DNA from: Trichobilharzia regenti
Lineage: Eukaryota > Platyhelminthes > Trematoda > Strigeidida > Schistosomatidae
Length of the DNA stretch: 64,000 bases
Direction: 5' to 3'
Assembly (NCBI GenBank): GCA_944472135.2
Contig: OX235266.1
Span: 19,238,186 to 19,302,185, forward strand
The position numbers and the translations under genes are program-made. Of this stretch, positions 36,066-47,539 are shown one piece after another. The notes below the pieces were generated by a model. It had not been told where the DNA came from and did not search any database. It worked only from the letters and a program-made list of their open reading frames with translations. The stretch's first letter is position 1. The number at the start of each line of letters is the position of its first letter.

Positions 36066-36430
36066 AATGACTTGAAATAAATGTTGAAAATTCGAATTTT
36101 GTTCTTTATGCTGAGTGTTGCAGATTTCCAGACTGATTTCAGCAAAGTTAAGGTGTTCTTTTCCTTACTGATCCCCGTTATCTCATCCATGCCGCCTATA
36201 GTTGACGTAATGGTCTGTGTAGATTAGTGGAAAATAGGTGGCTTTCTATATATTCCTCCCTTTGATAATGATTGGTGCTTGTTGTTGTTGTTGTTGTCCC
36301 TCATCACCTTCATCACCTCTGTTTTCTTTATATTCACTTGAAGTTCTGACTTCACCGCTTCTACTACCATCTTGTTTTATTTTGGCCTGTAAACCTCTGA
36401 GTCTATGTGCCATGAAACCCAAGTATATAT
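36066..36430 (-). mobile_element. Second RTE fragment, abutting the first
   Basis: The minus strand restarts at the NIRIF-like region (TTGAAAATTCGAATTTTGTT) and runs to the region past a second (CAA)n run (36278-36298). That region is therefore present twice in a row, which shows a separate copy or a local duplication. It ends at a TATATATATA run near 36425. Confidence 0.7.
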
Positions 36431-37900
36431 ATATATCACGTCCACAAGATAGAACTACAGGTCACCTGACTGTTAAGAAATATGTATATTCCGTGTACTC
36501 ATGTATATATACATATATGTATATATAATACAGTTCCGCTATTCTATTGGTTATTCATATATGTTATTATAAATATACAATGATTTTCTTTAAGACATTT
36601 CACATCTTTCTGTATTGGTCAGTAAAAGCGAATAAAAGTTAAGGATTAGACAACAGAGGTTTGGGTTTTACAAAAAACTTATCCTACAAAATAATAAGGT
36701 ATCCACAAATGAGAACATAGAAACTCTGTCTTTAGTATTCTACATGAAATGATCACTAATCAGAAATGTCCAAATTATCAATATGAATAACTCAAAAGGA
36801 CACAGTGATGGCGATTATGACAATGAATACAGGTGGATTAATATACATTCCTTTGAACAAGTGTAAGTTTTTCGTTCATACTGTCTACTTGGTGTGATTT
36901 TTAATATGTCCCTGAACTACATCAGCTGTGTTAGTACTAAAGGGATCATACGATTAAGAGATATTATCATTTAGCGTGTTGACCTCTTCAAGCATCTAGG
37001 AAAGTGAGTCTGTCCTGACGGCTAGTAGACTGGATGGTCGCTAGATTTTCATTAAGTTGAGTCTGTCTGTGCCCATGAAATGTAGCCATTGGTTGTGCAG
37101 AATCACTCATGGTGTCTTTTCAGTATTATGTCTGAAGTCACTGAGGCTTTAAGCCTCAGTTCCATAAAGTTTCTAAATACCATGTTGACTAGTTTGGTAG
37201 CCTGGTTATTCTTGGTTTGAATGTCAAAATTTATACTTAGAAGTGAAATGTAATTAGAGTGGCAGTTGGTGGCATTCACTCTCCGGTTTATAGCATAGAA
37301 TATTCTCTATACTTGCACAATATTCCGTTTATTTATCTAACATGATTTTCCCACGCTACCTACTACTGACTGACTGATTATAGTAGTTGTAAACCATTCA
37401 CACTGACCAGTGGTGCCCACTAGGAGGTTGGTCCCAAAGCTACGATGTAGCCACCCGATGTTTAGAACATTTCCATTTGACTGACCAGTAGGCAATACCG
37501 GTTGCTGTAAGTAGGGTATCCCACTAACCATATCAGTCAATCGGTACTACTTACTGTGCTGGATTTAGGCTCGCTTTCATGAAAGTCATTGATTGTGGGA
37601 ATCAGGCCATATGCTGTGCATGATCTCGGTAATTTCGGTTTCTAAACGAAATTTCACCCTCTCGCATAATACAAAATTGACATCATTTTCACATCGTATA
37701 AAGGCGAGAATTAAAACGTGGCCTTAAATTTGACACTCTGTGTATTTGATATTATGTAGGTCAAGGGTGTGAAAAAGGAGACCACTAAATATTACTGTGA
37801 AATTTTATGCTGGTAATATTCATTTGCTGCCACGTTAAGAAAATGACTTAAAAGTAAGAGCTTTTCTTAAAAGACTCTCAAATTACAGATTAATCAAATT
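36431..37900. other. Unassigned stretch
   Basis: It holds TATA/TGTATA-rich microsatellite DNA at 36500-36530. 37370-37560 (CACTGACCAGTGGTGCCCAC) has the look of a dispersed repeat, but no second copy was found here. No gene. Confidence 0.3.
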
Positions 37901-37904
37901 GTTT

Positions 37905-38165
37905 GAGTTTCCCATGCATTACCAATGGAACATATGGCTTTAGCACCACATATTCATATCATCCTGTCCTCTGCAGTTATTTTTATCTGTAATCAGGGTT
38001 CTTCATAAGCTTTCACCTCACAAGATCGCGTTCATGCCATCCGCGATCCCCCAACTCACCATTCATCGTTCCGTTTCCACTTTAGATCTTGGCGTGTTAT
38101 GTCACCAAGCGGTTTCCTCAGCTTTGTAGAGTATGCGAATTTCTTTCTTCAGTTTTCATTCATTA
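37905..38165 (-). mobile_element. RTE 3' scrap
   Basis: ATGGAACATATGGCTTTAGC (37925) to GCGGTTTCCTCAGC (38109) follows the RTE 3' end order in reverse. Confidence 0.65.
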
Positions 38166-38229
38166 CATTTTGCGTCGGGAATAACGCCTACAGCTTTAAA
38201 GTTTAAGTAGCAGCGATATTTTTCACGAA

Positions 38230-38350
38230 GTTGCCTGGCTAACTTCAAGCTTCTAAGGCTGACTCCCTGTCAGATAGTTAAGTAAGTAGTTTGGAAGTGC
38301 GTCGGCCAGGAATCGAACCTGAACTACATGCATGGTTAGCGAATATTCTA
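38230..38350 (-). mobile_element. SINE-B head, reverse
   Basis: GTGCGTCGGCCAGGAATCGAACC (38297-38319) followed by ACATGCATGGTTAGCGAATATTC is the reverse of a SINE-B tRNA-like head. The body is short. Confidence 0.6.
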
Positions 38351-38579
38351 CAACTTAACAACTTACCCTATTTTTTTTAAATGGAGCTAATAGTAGTTGT
38401 GGCTATCGTGACCATTTCGGCCTAGTGAAAAATCCTTCAATGCTTGAAATTATGGCCACAGAGTTCTAGTCTTATTGGGAATCCTGCCATCACTTATTGG
38501 AAGTGTAAGAATATTCAGCTGACGAGTATCCAAAAAGGATCAACTGAACATCCTGGATTCCACCGATAGTCATTTTTTG
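38351..38579. other. Spacer between inverted SINE-B copies
   Basis: No feature recognised. Confidence 0.3.
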
Positions 38580-38815
38580 ATTGTACACGGGTGGCACGAA
38601 GGTAGAGTGCTCGCCAACCATGAAGGTGGTCCGGGTTTCGGTCCCCAGCCAACACACTCCTTTAACTCGCTGAGCCAGTGTTAAGACCGGTAAAGAGGGA
38701 AGTCTAGGTACAAGGCTAGTAACCCCATCCTGTAAAAATGATCACCACTGCTACAGAAACTTGAAGTCTCGAGCTTGAAGCCTTATATTCAGTTGGGGAC
38801 GTCAAGGAATTAGGA
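38580..38815 (+). mobile_element. SINE-B copy
   Basis: A-box-like GGTGGCACGAAGG (38590), B-box-like GGGTTTCGGTCCCC near 38632, CTCGCTGAGCCAGTG, GGTAAAGAGGGAAGTC and the body end CTCGAGCTTGAAGCC near 38776. Confidence 0.75.
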
Positions 38816-39205
38816 AAGATAATATTACAAATTCATGAATTTATAGTCTCTACTGAAGGCCAACCAGGGCAGTAGTTGGCTGGCTGAACTTGCTTCTTTG
38901 CATACAGAGCACTGGTTGTTTGAGGCGAATCGCAATAGCCTCTGCTGTTTGGAGCATGTGGTGCTTCGATGATTTTGGTAATTTGTTAGGCCCCGGTATC
39001 ATATACCGGGTGCCTAACAAATTGCCAAAATCATCGAAGCACCACATGCTCCAAACAGCAGAGTATTGGATTCGCCTCAAACAACCAGTGCTCTGTATGC
39101 AAAAGAAGCAAGTTCAGCCAGCCACTACTACTGCCCTGGTTGGCCTTCAGTAGAGACTATAAATTCATGAATTTGTAATATTGTCCTTCCTAATTCTTCT
39201 GACAT
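38805..39205. mobile_element. PLE tail as a palindrome
   Basis: The left arm (about 38805-38985) is the reverse complement of the right arm (about 39010-39200). Both encode the PLE tail NKLPKSSKHHMLQTAE, as at 20400-20460, ending at a TTCATGAATTTGTAATATT sequence. The centre is a perfect small hairpin, CCCGGTATCATATACCGGG. The arms differ by a few small indels. Confidence 0.8.
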
Positions 39206-39970
39206 TCAACGTGTATTGTTATGTTGATGCTATTCAGCTGTAATCTACTGATATAATTGATTTGATGTTATTTAGACAGCAGCATTAATGTCGTTCATAA
39301 CACTAATTCATTCATTCATTCACTATAATGTACATATAACTGTAGAGCATGATGATGAATTTATCGAAATGAGTAACCTTCGTGCAGTATCCAATCTTTT
39401 AAAGAATATTAACTGTATAGGTATATAAAGAGCGGTTTATTCAGCTGAAAGTATAGCTTGGCTTCCGTGTATTGCTTTCTGCTGTTATAGTTTTACTTTC
39501 GAAAAAGTCAAGAAAGTATCACAGATGTGTTTCATCAGTGTGATTAGTTAGCAGTGTTTTTGTTTAAAGAAACTGAACCAAAATAGAAACTGATATCTAT
39601 GAACCAGTCGTATAATATTGAATAAAAAAGCCATTTCGTGAAGTTTTATAATCCGGAATATTCATAATGAGGAAAACTATAGGCTTGATTAAGGTCTAAA
39701 TGCCATTGAAGAACTGTTGAAAAGTGATGAGCGCTCATTAGCTTCATCCACCTGTGTTAAAAATCTCTATTGGCGCACCCATAGCCGAATAATATACAAT
39801 CTATAATATATCACCCTAAAACACTGAAGTAGATAGAAAAATGAGGTAGTCAAGTCACTTAAAAAGATCTCATAAAGTGCACACAGTTGACATTAACCGC
39901 ATTAATTATTAGCACGCATAAACTTTCCCTAATCACCCAACATCTAAGACAATTGGAATTTATAAAGACC
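39206..39970. other. PLE 3' flank then unassigned DNA
   Basis: The first ~130 bp match 20590-20720. The remainder is unrecognised. Confidence 0.4.
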
Positions 39971-39979
39971 TGAAAATAT

Positions 39980-40250
39980 CAGTGGTTAACATCAACAGCG
40001 CGCACCCACCCCATAGGATTCGAACCCAGGACATTCTGGTTAAAAGGCCAGCTCCTTTTCCATTCAACCACGGGGATCCGATTCAATGGCCAGCTCATGA
40101 ATTCTAACTTCTGCCAATTTGTGATTTATCGCGACCAGTAACCAATGTCATTGGTGGGAACTGTATCCTCACATTTGACTGGATGAAACTCACTGGTCAC
40201 ATCTTCTCACTAGAACTCCAGTAAACTCTATCTTGCAGCAAGTTACTGGC
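39980..40250 (-). mobile_element. SINE-H copy lacking its hammerhead
   Basis: It starts at GCGCACCCACC and has B box GATTCGAACCC, a reversed A-box region and the 5' part GTGACC..CCAATGTCATTGGTGGGAAC through CTCACTAGAACTCC. The 3' ribozyme half is absent. Confidence 0.75.
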
Positions 40251-40256
40251 GAGAAT

Positions 40257-40770
40257 CTGTAGTTGGTTTGTAAGGAATAGTTTTGTTTTTAAGAGTTGAT
40301 CAAGGATTGATATCAGTTAGAGAAGCATTGAAAACCAACCAAGGAGTACTGATCAGCTGTTACATCAGCCTAGTTTGGGAATCATTGGCAGTACGCGCCC
40401 ACTGGGGTTTCGCGGATTTCTAGTGAGGAGTCTTGACCAGTGAGGTCCATCCAGTCAAATGTGAGGACGAATGTCTCGCCGATGACATTTGGATGATGTT
40501 CCCCCTAAATCACGAATTGGTAGAAGCTAGAATTCATAAGCTGGCCACTGAATCAGATCCCAGTGGCTGAATGGTATAGGAGCTTGCCTTGTAGCCGGAA
40601 GGTACCGGGTTCGAACCCCATTGTGTCAGTGCGTACCGCCGATGATTCCCAAACTAGGGTGAGGCCGCCGTGCAGCACTCCCTGGTTGGTTTCCAATGTT
40701 TCTTTAACTGTTATAAATCCGTGATCCCATCGTAAAAACATAACTAGTCCTTTCATACTAACTATCGAAA
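40257..40770. mobile_element. SINE-H inverted pair, complete
   Basis: Minus 3' half (40257-40400) with an AACC tandem duplication (40333-40340) and core CCAATGA. Then a full plus copy (40405-40770) with A box GTGGCTGAATGG and B box GGTTCGAACCC, and a ribozyme changed to CCGATGA and GTGAGGCC. The ends mirror each other: GGTTTGTAAGGAATAG at left against CTAGTCCTTTCATACTAACT at right. Confidence 0.75.
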
Positions 40771-40864
40771 AAAGGTAATCTTAGAGACGAAGTTCATGAA
40801 TGTCAAACAGGAGGCCGAAACAAATGAGGCAGAACATTGGCTATTTAGAAGGCTATTTCCACTA

Positions 40865-41645
40865 TTAATATCCCTTTGGGCTCCGAATGGAACGCTTGCT
40901 TTCAGTAGAACATCTCCATCCCATTCCGTTCACTGCAATCCCTTTTATCTGGTACCGCGACAGTCTAATTGCTTTCATATCCTCTATTTGAGCGTCCAAC
41001 GAGTGTCCAAATTATTGTTTTTCAGTGTTCCTATTTGACGGCAAGCCCTACGTGAGATTTCACTCACCGGCATCCTCTATTGCTTCCTGCATACTGCCTA
41101 GACAACAGGTTCTTCGTTTGCTCCTTTCCGCAGTCCATTGTTGTTTTTTCTTTTCCGATTAGCTGTCTATTCTTCAGTATAAGGCGAAGGAAGCTATTAA
41201 TAAACCTCTTCAGTGGTCTGTTGGAAATGATTTTTGAGACATGCCAACTTTTCAAACCATACAGAAACACGAAATAATTTGACAGTAGTGCTGAAAATAG
41301 AGAAACTCCTTCTTTTTGCTGACTGTGGCAGATTTCAACACTAATTTCGGACTATTGAAAGTTTGATATGCTTTTCTAATCCTACCTCTGATGTGTCAAT
41401 GGACGCCATCACCACTTGTAGTTGTAACGATGCTACAGAAATAAGTGATAGAAGCGAATTACTTCACATTTCTTCCTTTGATGATGATTTTTGTTTTGTT
41501 ATTGATGTTCCTTAGGCATTTTTGTCGCATTTGTCTTCTCTATGTTCCTCTGAAATCATGCTTCAACTGTTTCAGATACTATCTGATTGGTTTTCTCTTG
41601 TAGAACTCTGTTCACGAGGTCCAGAATTTAGAATTGAACAGAAGA
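40865..41645 (-). mobile_element. Decayed RTE fragment
   Basis: The 3' end is near GGGCTCCGAATGGAACGC (40878). In reverse: a RQYAGSN scrap and ILKNRQLIGKEK (41064-41200), LYGLKSW (41250), the KAYQTF-like region (41370), the region of the Q run near 41480, then SDKINEV-like sequence to 41640. Confidence 0.7.
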
Positions 41646-41934
41646 CTGAATTTCCAATCTCATTCCTCGAGTTCCAACTGAAACAGAGAGTTTGAAGCTT
41701 TTCCAAGCCTCAGTAGTGGTGTCGTTGTGAAGTTCTAAGGGTTGAGTTTGCCGCGCTCATTCTTAACTTACTGTATATTTTGAGCTTACTATCCGTTGGG
41801 TATCAAACACGAACTCTACGGGTGGCTTTTGAGTATTCTACAACTAAGCGTTAATTTATGCATTACTTCAAGACATCACTTTCCTAGGCTGTAAATTGTT
41901 TTAACCATTCCACTATATATCAGCCAACTTTGGT

Positions 41935-42110
41935 TTTATTCCTTTACGTTACCAGTAGAACGTAGGACTTTGAAGTATCGGTAGCAGAGGTGCTTATGTT
42001 TAAAGGATGAGGTTTTCTAGCCTTATGCTCAACCCTCGCTCTTTACTGGTCTTATCACTGGCTTAGCGAGATCAAGGGCTGGAATCCCGAACCAGCTTCG
42101 TCAATCAGTG
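41935..42110 (-). mobile_element. SINE-B copy, reverse (in arm 1)
   Basis: Body end CCTTTACGTTACCAGTAGAACG, then CTTTACTGGTCTTATCACTGGC and a decayed head GGCTGGAATCCCGAACC. It matches 58530-58745 in inverted orientation. Confidence 0.7.
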
Positions 42111-42119
42111 AACAACCCT

Positions 42120-42860
42120 AAATCATAATTCATACACTTATAATGGTTTTTTAGTTCCCATCACGATCGATTAATCAAATCTTTATAAACTGAACAAATT
42201 TAAACATAAATGTTATTTTCATGGAATTCGATAGATTATACTCTACTTTATTTTTGTCATTCTGATTGCATAATTAATCAAAAAATCTTTCTCTCTCTCG
42301 CGCGAGCTCTGGTTATTCGTTCTAACATATTTGTAAATTGATTTTGTGAAATGTGTTATTCAATGAAGAGATAAGTAAATTTTGGACATGTTCTGGTCGA
42401 TTGTTTAAACTTTCACACCATATTTGAGAGTGAATTTATGTGAAATGAAAACCGATTGAATTCTACTCATTTCTGGAAAACACCTCTCACCTTTATTTGT
42501 AAACATATATGTGCTTGTATAAGTGGAGTAGTTGATTGAGAGGATTTCTGTATTTTGTATTTTGGAGTCAATTTTAACCAAGAAACAGACAAACATTGAC
42601 TGTGAAAAACATGCAGGAAGGAAAAGATTGAAGACAGAGACAAATGTTGGATAAGTACCTGTTTTCCTTTTTACTTATCAGTGGTTAATCACGGCAGTTT
42701 GAAGTGACTAATGGATTGTACTCACAACGGAAAGACGTTATTGTATTTGACACAAATTGACACTATGGAGTTAAAAGCCAGACCAGCTATTTTAAATGTT
42801 GTTGTTTAAAATTCAATGTGGATATTTTGTCTAAAGTCGTAGTGAAGTTTAAGGCCTGCT
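42120..42860. repeat. Internal 740-bp segment between inverted SINE-B copies
   Basis: Unidentified sequence present three times: here, inverted at 57800-58520, and partly at 59220-59820; a scrap lies at 56280-56480. It includes a perfect CTCGCGCGAG palindrome near 42297 (not conserved in the other copies). No coding potential that survives across copies. Confidence 0.6.
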
Positions 42861-42867
42861 ACTGTGT

Positions 42868-43085
42868 TACTGTGGCACAGTGGTAGAATGCTTGATACCC
42901 ACGTAGGTGGTTTAGGGTTCGAGCCCCAATCGAAGCACTCCTTTACCTCGCTATTCCAGTAATAGGACTGTTAAAGAAAGGAGATTGGGCTTGGTGAGGT
43001 TAGTAAAAATTAAACACCACTGCTATCTAAGCTCTAGCTTGCTGCCCCATATTCTACTGGGAACCTAAAGGAATAAAGTTTAAAA
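42868..43085 (+). mobile_element. SINE-B copy (in arm 1)
   Basis: A box TGGCACAGTGG (about 42874-42884), B box GGTTCGAGCCC (about 42916-42926), CTTTACCTCGCTATTCCAGT, and body end GCTCTAGCTTGCTGCC and CTGGGAACCTAAAGG. The best head in the family here. Confidence 0.8.
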
Positions 43086-43265
43086 AAAGCCTACTTCATA
43101 TCTTTATGATAAGAATGTCACAAGAGATGAGACAAGAATGAATTTGAAAATTTCATATGAAAATTTCCAAGGAAGGGTGGACAATTTGGGTCAAAATCAC
43201 ATTTTTATAAGCTCTTCTACAAAGCCGTTCCAATGATACAGAACCTTATGCATATTATTAAAATG

Positions 43266-43570
43266 TTAGCAGGAAGTGTCGTAAAAAAATGGTGCAGTTA
43301 AGCGCATTTTCCTAACCAAGAAGCTATCGTCGAGCAAATATTCAGAAAGAAATGAGGAGACACGGCAAGCCTTGTAGTGGAACCAGGATGGGAAAAGACG
43401 AGTTGAGTATGGATCAAAAGACAATACAGAGATTATATAAGGAGGAGATGAAGCTTTATGGTTGATGTTGGGGTCAACTAAATAGGATTTCAGAGAGCAG
43501 AATGAAGTGGTTATGTGCTTCTGAATCCCTGTGTTCTTCCAATCGGAGTCCAAGAGAATGATGCTAAAAG
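43266..43570 (+). mobile_element. RTE 3' scrap (arm 1)
   Basis: The plus strand keeps the end of the RTE frame: AGAAAGAAATGAGGAGAC corresponds to the RRKWRW region, then GGAACCAGGATGGG, and the 3' end at CGGAGTCCAAGAGAATGATG. Inverted counterpart at 57065-57340. Confidence 0.7.
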
Positions 43571-43736
43571 AGAGATTTCCTCAGCCGCTTACAGGAAAAG
43601 ACTAGTAAGATGTTCTGGGGCAATGCTTTGAAAAATTTAGCTGAAGAATCTACTGAACATTTTCAGTTGAATGTGTGTTATGATGATTTGACCGAAAAAA
43701 AAATTTCATAATTTTCAAGAGTTGTTTACACGAGTT

Positions 43737-44365
43737 TGACCGCGGATTGATATCAGTAAGAGAATCACTGAAAACCGGGAAGTACTTGACAGCTGTTTCA
43801 TCCAACTTTGAGACTCATCAAAAGTACGTACTCACATCGTGGGTTTCTAACCCAGGACCTATGGGGGTTGGAGCACACACCGACGCACACCTGATATCTA
43901 TGGTTGGCCTGCGAAATTTGGGCTACCGATATCCATGCTGAAAATTCCATACTTGTACCAAAAATACAGTGTGGAATCAAGCTGTAACCAAAAATAAAAA
44001 ATAAATAAAAAAAATAAAAAGAGAAGCTCGTATACCATTCAGCCACCGCTGGGACCCGAATCAATGGACAGTCCATGAATTCTAACTTCTACCAATTCGT
44101 GATTTTGCGTGACCACCAACCAATGTCATCGGTGGGAAATCCATCCTCACAATTGACCGGATGGAACTCACTGGTCACGACTTCTCACTAGAACCCCGGG
44201 AAACTGTATCCTGTGGCAATTCACTAGCAAAGTGTCCTTGAACCTGAAGGTTCTGGGTTAGAACCCCGGGTGATGGGTACATACTGCCGATGATTCTCAA
44301 ACTAGGATGAAACAGCTCTTCAGTACTCCAAGGTGTTTCCCAATGGCTTTCTATCAACGCTTGGT
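43737..44365. mobile_element. SINE-H inverted pair interrupted by SINE-A
   Basis: The minus copy starts at 43737. Its ribozyme 43782-43827 has fully paired helix I ends GTACTT/AAGTAC, but the first core base is T, giving TTGATGA. SINE-A splits it at 43861-44030; the minus copy resumes with AGCTCGTATACCATTCAGCC to about 44210. A plus head fragment and ribozyme follow (44215-44365), with core CCGATGATTC and GATGAAAC. Confidence 0.8.
43861..44030 (+). mobile_element. SINE-A copy nested in SINE-H
   Basis: 5'-truncated within the B-box region (GGGGGTTGGAGCACACACCG), with an intact body and a long A/T-rich tail AAAATAAAAAATAAATAAAA. The corresponding arm 2 sequence lacks it. Confidence 0.85.
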
Positions 44366-45340
44366 CAAACTCTTATAAACAAGTAAGATAAGAGAAAAAT
44401 AGGACATTGGTTGCATCCTGGTGGGTAAATGATGTAGCGTATGACTTCATAAATCATGTTAATGTTCATTCCTGTCTCAGATAATTTTTAAAAAGTGGTC
44501 ATATCCGTATTTAGGCTACAGCTGGACTTCACAGCTGTGGAGAGCAAAACAATTTTGTTGATTATATACAAGAAGATCCAAATCGATGAGTTCTTTCATC
44601 CTTGGTTGAACATAGGGCTTCAAGCTCTGAGACTTGAGATTTCAGAAAGTGTGGTTTTGATTTACTTACGAGGAGACGTTTACAGCCTCACACTTAATCT
44701 TCCGTCCTTACTATTCTTACCACAAGCTAAGCGACGTTTCAGAGTTCGTTCGCCAGAAATCGAAATTATCCATGTGGTTCAACTTACAAGGTTAATGAAC
44801 ATTGAAACCACCGAAACACTAACGTACAAATCCTGATAATGATCACCTAATATTTGTTCTATTGTGGGTAAAATTTATTTTGATATAGTCTACCACAGTT
44901 ACACAGTAATATTTACTGATGACGTTTCAAGCACAATTTATTGATCACAATCATATCACTTCGATACTCTGCCACAGTGCACAAGTTCCTTTCTTATATC
45001 AATAATGTTTCTTCATTTTTTGTTTAAAAAGCTGCTGCTCTATTAGAAGTGGTTTTAAATCTTTCTAGTGAATAACCGCCACTAATTAAAGTCATCCTTT
45101 ATAAAAGTGAGCAAAGCAGAGTCTTTTAAGAGAGTTTTTAACATACACAGATCGACTATAGCAGCATTGAAAGAAGGGAACAAGAATATCTGATCACTGT
45201 ACTTTTATTTATTGGTAAAATAACACATGGTCATTGTGAGACTTGGTGGAGTGAGATCCTATTCAAAAGAAGTTTCAAGCACTAACGAAAGAACTAACTA
45301 CTAATATTTGATTGTCACAGTTGTTCCAGTTAATTTCGAT
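44366..45340. other. Mostly unassigned, with a SINE-B-like body
   Basis: 44575-44740 (TTGAACATAGGGCTTCAAGC, CTTACTATTCTTACCACAAG) resembles a reversed SINE-B body without its head. It lies inside a 113-codon plus frame (44495-44836) that I do not believe is a gene. 44900-44970 has the GAGCA-type small repeat. Confidence 0.4.
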
Positions 45341-45344
45341 TTTT

Positions 45345-45620
45345 CATGTTAACTGTATGCTAACTGTTTGGTGTCAGCCAGCAGTGGAATCACACATGCC
45401 TATTTCATCCTACTTGAATATTGTCACCTGAATTTATCTGTCCTTCCAACAGGTGATGGTGTTTCCAGACATGTATCAACGGAAATCAATAGTATGAATA
45501 AACAATCTCAAATCAAACATGTTACACAGGGAGCTGACTGCCCCGGTATTCAGTAGCGTAGTAGTACAGGCTTCGGTGCGCGAAGGGATGAATGAGAGGT
45601 CCGAATCTCAGTTTCACTGT
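45345..45620 (+). repeat. tRNA-like repeat, single copy here
   Basis: TAGCGTAGTAGTACAGGC followed 40 bp later by GAGGTCCGAATCTC and a final A-run (45633-45643) has the box A/box B/A-tail layout of a SINE. An upstream 62-codon frame with GVSRHVSTEINSMN may be part of the same unit. Only one copy is in the window. Confidence 0.4.
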
Positions 45621-45729
45621 CAGCCACTAATAAAAAAAAAAAACGTTGTGTTGATACTCATGATAATATCGAGAAGCTGTTCGAGGAAGGCATATGCCGA
45701 GATACGCCCTACGTACCAATGGGAAATCA

Positions 45730-46060
45730 CAAGTATCATATATCCTTAGTTAAAGAAGCACTGGAAACCTGAAAGTACTTGACAGCTATTTAGTCTTAGT
45801 CAGGGTCTATTCAGAATTACGTGACCATGACTCTGTCAGGGACTGAACCCAAAGCCTTCGGGTTACGAGTTCAGTTTGTTGGCCCCTCAGCCCTTGAAAT
45901 TTAATCTAATGATTCATGAATTTCGAATTTTGATGATTTGTTGCAGATAGCGCCATCGCCAGCTAATATCATCAATGGATATTTGACCTTGCATTCGACC
46001 TGGTGGACCTCACTAATCACGAATTCTCAAAAAAGCTTTTGTGATAGTTAATTATTGACA
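45730..46060 (-). mobile_element. SINE-H copy, old
   Basis: GTTAAAGAAGCACTGGAAACC, GTACTTGACAGCTATTTAG, then a decayed head (GGGACTGAACCC) and 5' part GCCATCGCCAGCTAATATC. The ribozyme core is lost. Confidence 0.65.
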
Positions 46061-46335
46061 AACTCTTAAAAAACAAATTTGGGTTTTTGAATACATAAAT
46101 TTGAAGTACTTCCCTCCATCTTTTCATCAATGTGGTGTTAGCTGCTGATAGGTTTTTCTCAGTAGTTTACTGTCTGGCACCTACAAAAAAGGCTGAATAT
46201 ATGATCGAAAGATGAAGTCGCAGACAAAAGAAGTTTTAGAAGATAAGAAAGGAGGTAGAACGTGAACGCTTGCTGCAAACTGTAGTTTTTGTTCAGGTGT
46301 TGGCCGGCAGGGATTTGATTGGTTTCTTGATTTTA
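46061..46335. other. Unassigned stretch
   Basis: No feature recognised. Confidence 0.3.
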
Positions 46336-46339
46336 TCAT

Positions 46340-46620
46340 CAAGTGAATTGGTTAGAGAACCACTGGATAACCTGGAGTACTGAAAATCAATTTCGTCTGC
46401 CTCGTCTAGAGCTCTTCAGCGGTACAAATACACTGTAATCCGAACCCAGGACCTTCTGGTTACAAGGTGAATCCATTGACCATGAATCCGCAGGGACGCC
46501 ATCCACTAGTCCATGAATTCCAGCTTCTGCAAATTCATGACATGGCGTGACCACCAACGAATATCATCGCTGGAGAGCATTTCTTCCCATATACAACCTG
46601 CTGTAACCCCCTGGCACTGA
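46340..46620 (-). mobile_element. SINE-H copy, old
   Basis: TTAGAGAACCACTGGATAACC, a rearranged ribozyme with three extra bases, B box CCGAACCC, 5' part GACCACCAACGAATATCATC. Not ribozyme-competent. Confidence 0.7.
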
Positions 46621-47025
46621 CTTCCAGCATCTCACTGTAGTTTCTGTTGTCATTATCTATACAGCTGGGTACTTTTACGGCACGGATACTTCTACTAACA
46701 AAGATATTTGTGGTTTCTACAGCAAATCGGTCATACAAAACGTCGTTTTTACCTTCTCAACTGACTGCTTCAGTCAGACTCGACTGTCATTTTTTATCTA
46801 CAGTCTGCATTCTTTCATTCCTTGGTTTCCGACTGAGACATGTATTCTCAGGCTATCAAGGTTTATTAGCAGCAGTAGTGATAAACCCTTCTCAGTTAAC
46901 TAGCTTTCTAGTTTTCTAGCCGGTCCCAATCCCGGGAAAAAAGGGAGAACTAACGTTAAGCTAGAAACCTCACACCGCTTAACTTATCGAACGACTAAAG
47001 AAACTTCAATGCACAATATTGATTT
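46621..47025. other. Unassigned stretch
   Basis: A 90-codon plus frame (46647-46919) shows no domain. Confidence 0.3.
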
Positions 47026-47029
47026 TAGG

Positions 47030-47180
47030 AGGTGAAGTTGAAAGCCTCACAGTCAAAGTGTCTTTTTTTTCCTGTACATTTACCACCGGCTGGTGAACTA
47101 GGCGTCCATCGGGAATGAACCCGGAAAGGATGCGTGATTGGCGAGCATTTTGCCACTGAAACACCGATGCACTGAATTGA
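47030..47180 (-). mobile_element. SINE-B head, reverse, old
   Basis: GGGAATGAACCCGGAAAGG and GCGAGCATTTTGCCACTGAAAC mark a reversed tRNA-like head; the body is a scrap (AGCCTCACAGTC). Confidence 0.5.
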
Positions 47181-47535
47181 GAGATTAAAAAGGAGACTAA
47201 AAGGCGAACAATAAATTTCTTAAAAAAATAAAGGATGGAATAGCCGTGACTGACACACCCGCATTATGAAATTTCAAAAGAATTTTCAGCTTTTTGTTAA
47301 ATTTGAAGGTTAATATTGTACGTCTATCATGTTCAGTAAATAAGTAAAACAAGGAGAAACGATTAACGTGAAGTGTTCTCGTTTTTACCTGGCCCTCTTC
47401 TGTAACAGTTTTCTTTGGAAATTTCTCTTTTTAAAGATGCTTCAAAGAGTATTCAATTACATTTAATGCTCAATTATACCTTATATTAATTATTATAATT
47501 ATTATTGAGTTTTGTCACGTGAACTAATATAATTG
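47181..47535. other. Unassigned stretch
   Basis: No feature recognised; an ATTATTATAATTATTATTG run near 47490. Confidence 0.3.
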
Positions 47536-47539
47536 ATTA

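Larger units (their letters stand above)
41780..44220. repeat. Large inverted duplication, arm 1
   Basis: The segment matches 56530-58890 in inverted orientation along its length: the reading frame 42405-42596 equals sequence at 58060-58260, the RTE scrap 43266-43560 equals 57065-57340, and the SINE-H variant GCCACCGCTGG is in both. Identity looks roughly 85-90 percent by eye. A SINE-A (43861-44030) is present only here. Confidence 0.85.

Noticed and set aside
36425..36530. TATA-rich strings as promoters
   Set aside because: They are microsatellite runs without any gene start nearby.
44495..44836. 113-codon plus frame, the longest open frame in its region
   Set aside because: It overlaps a reversed SINE-B-like body and has no family resemblance; I considered a rad21 C-terminal exon, but no winged-helix motif is present.
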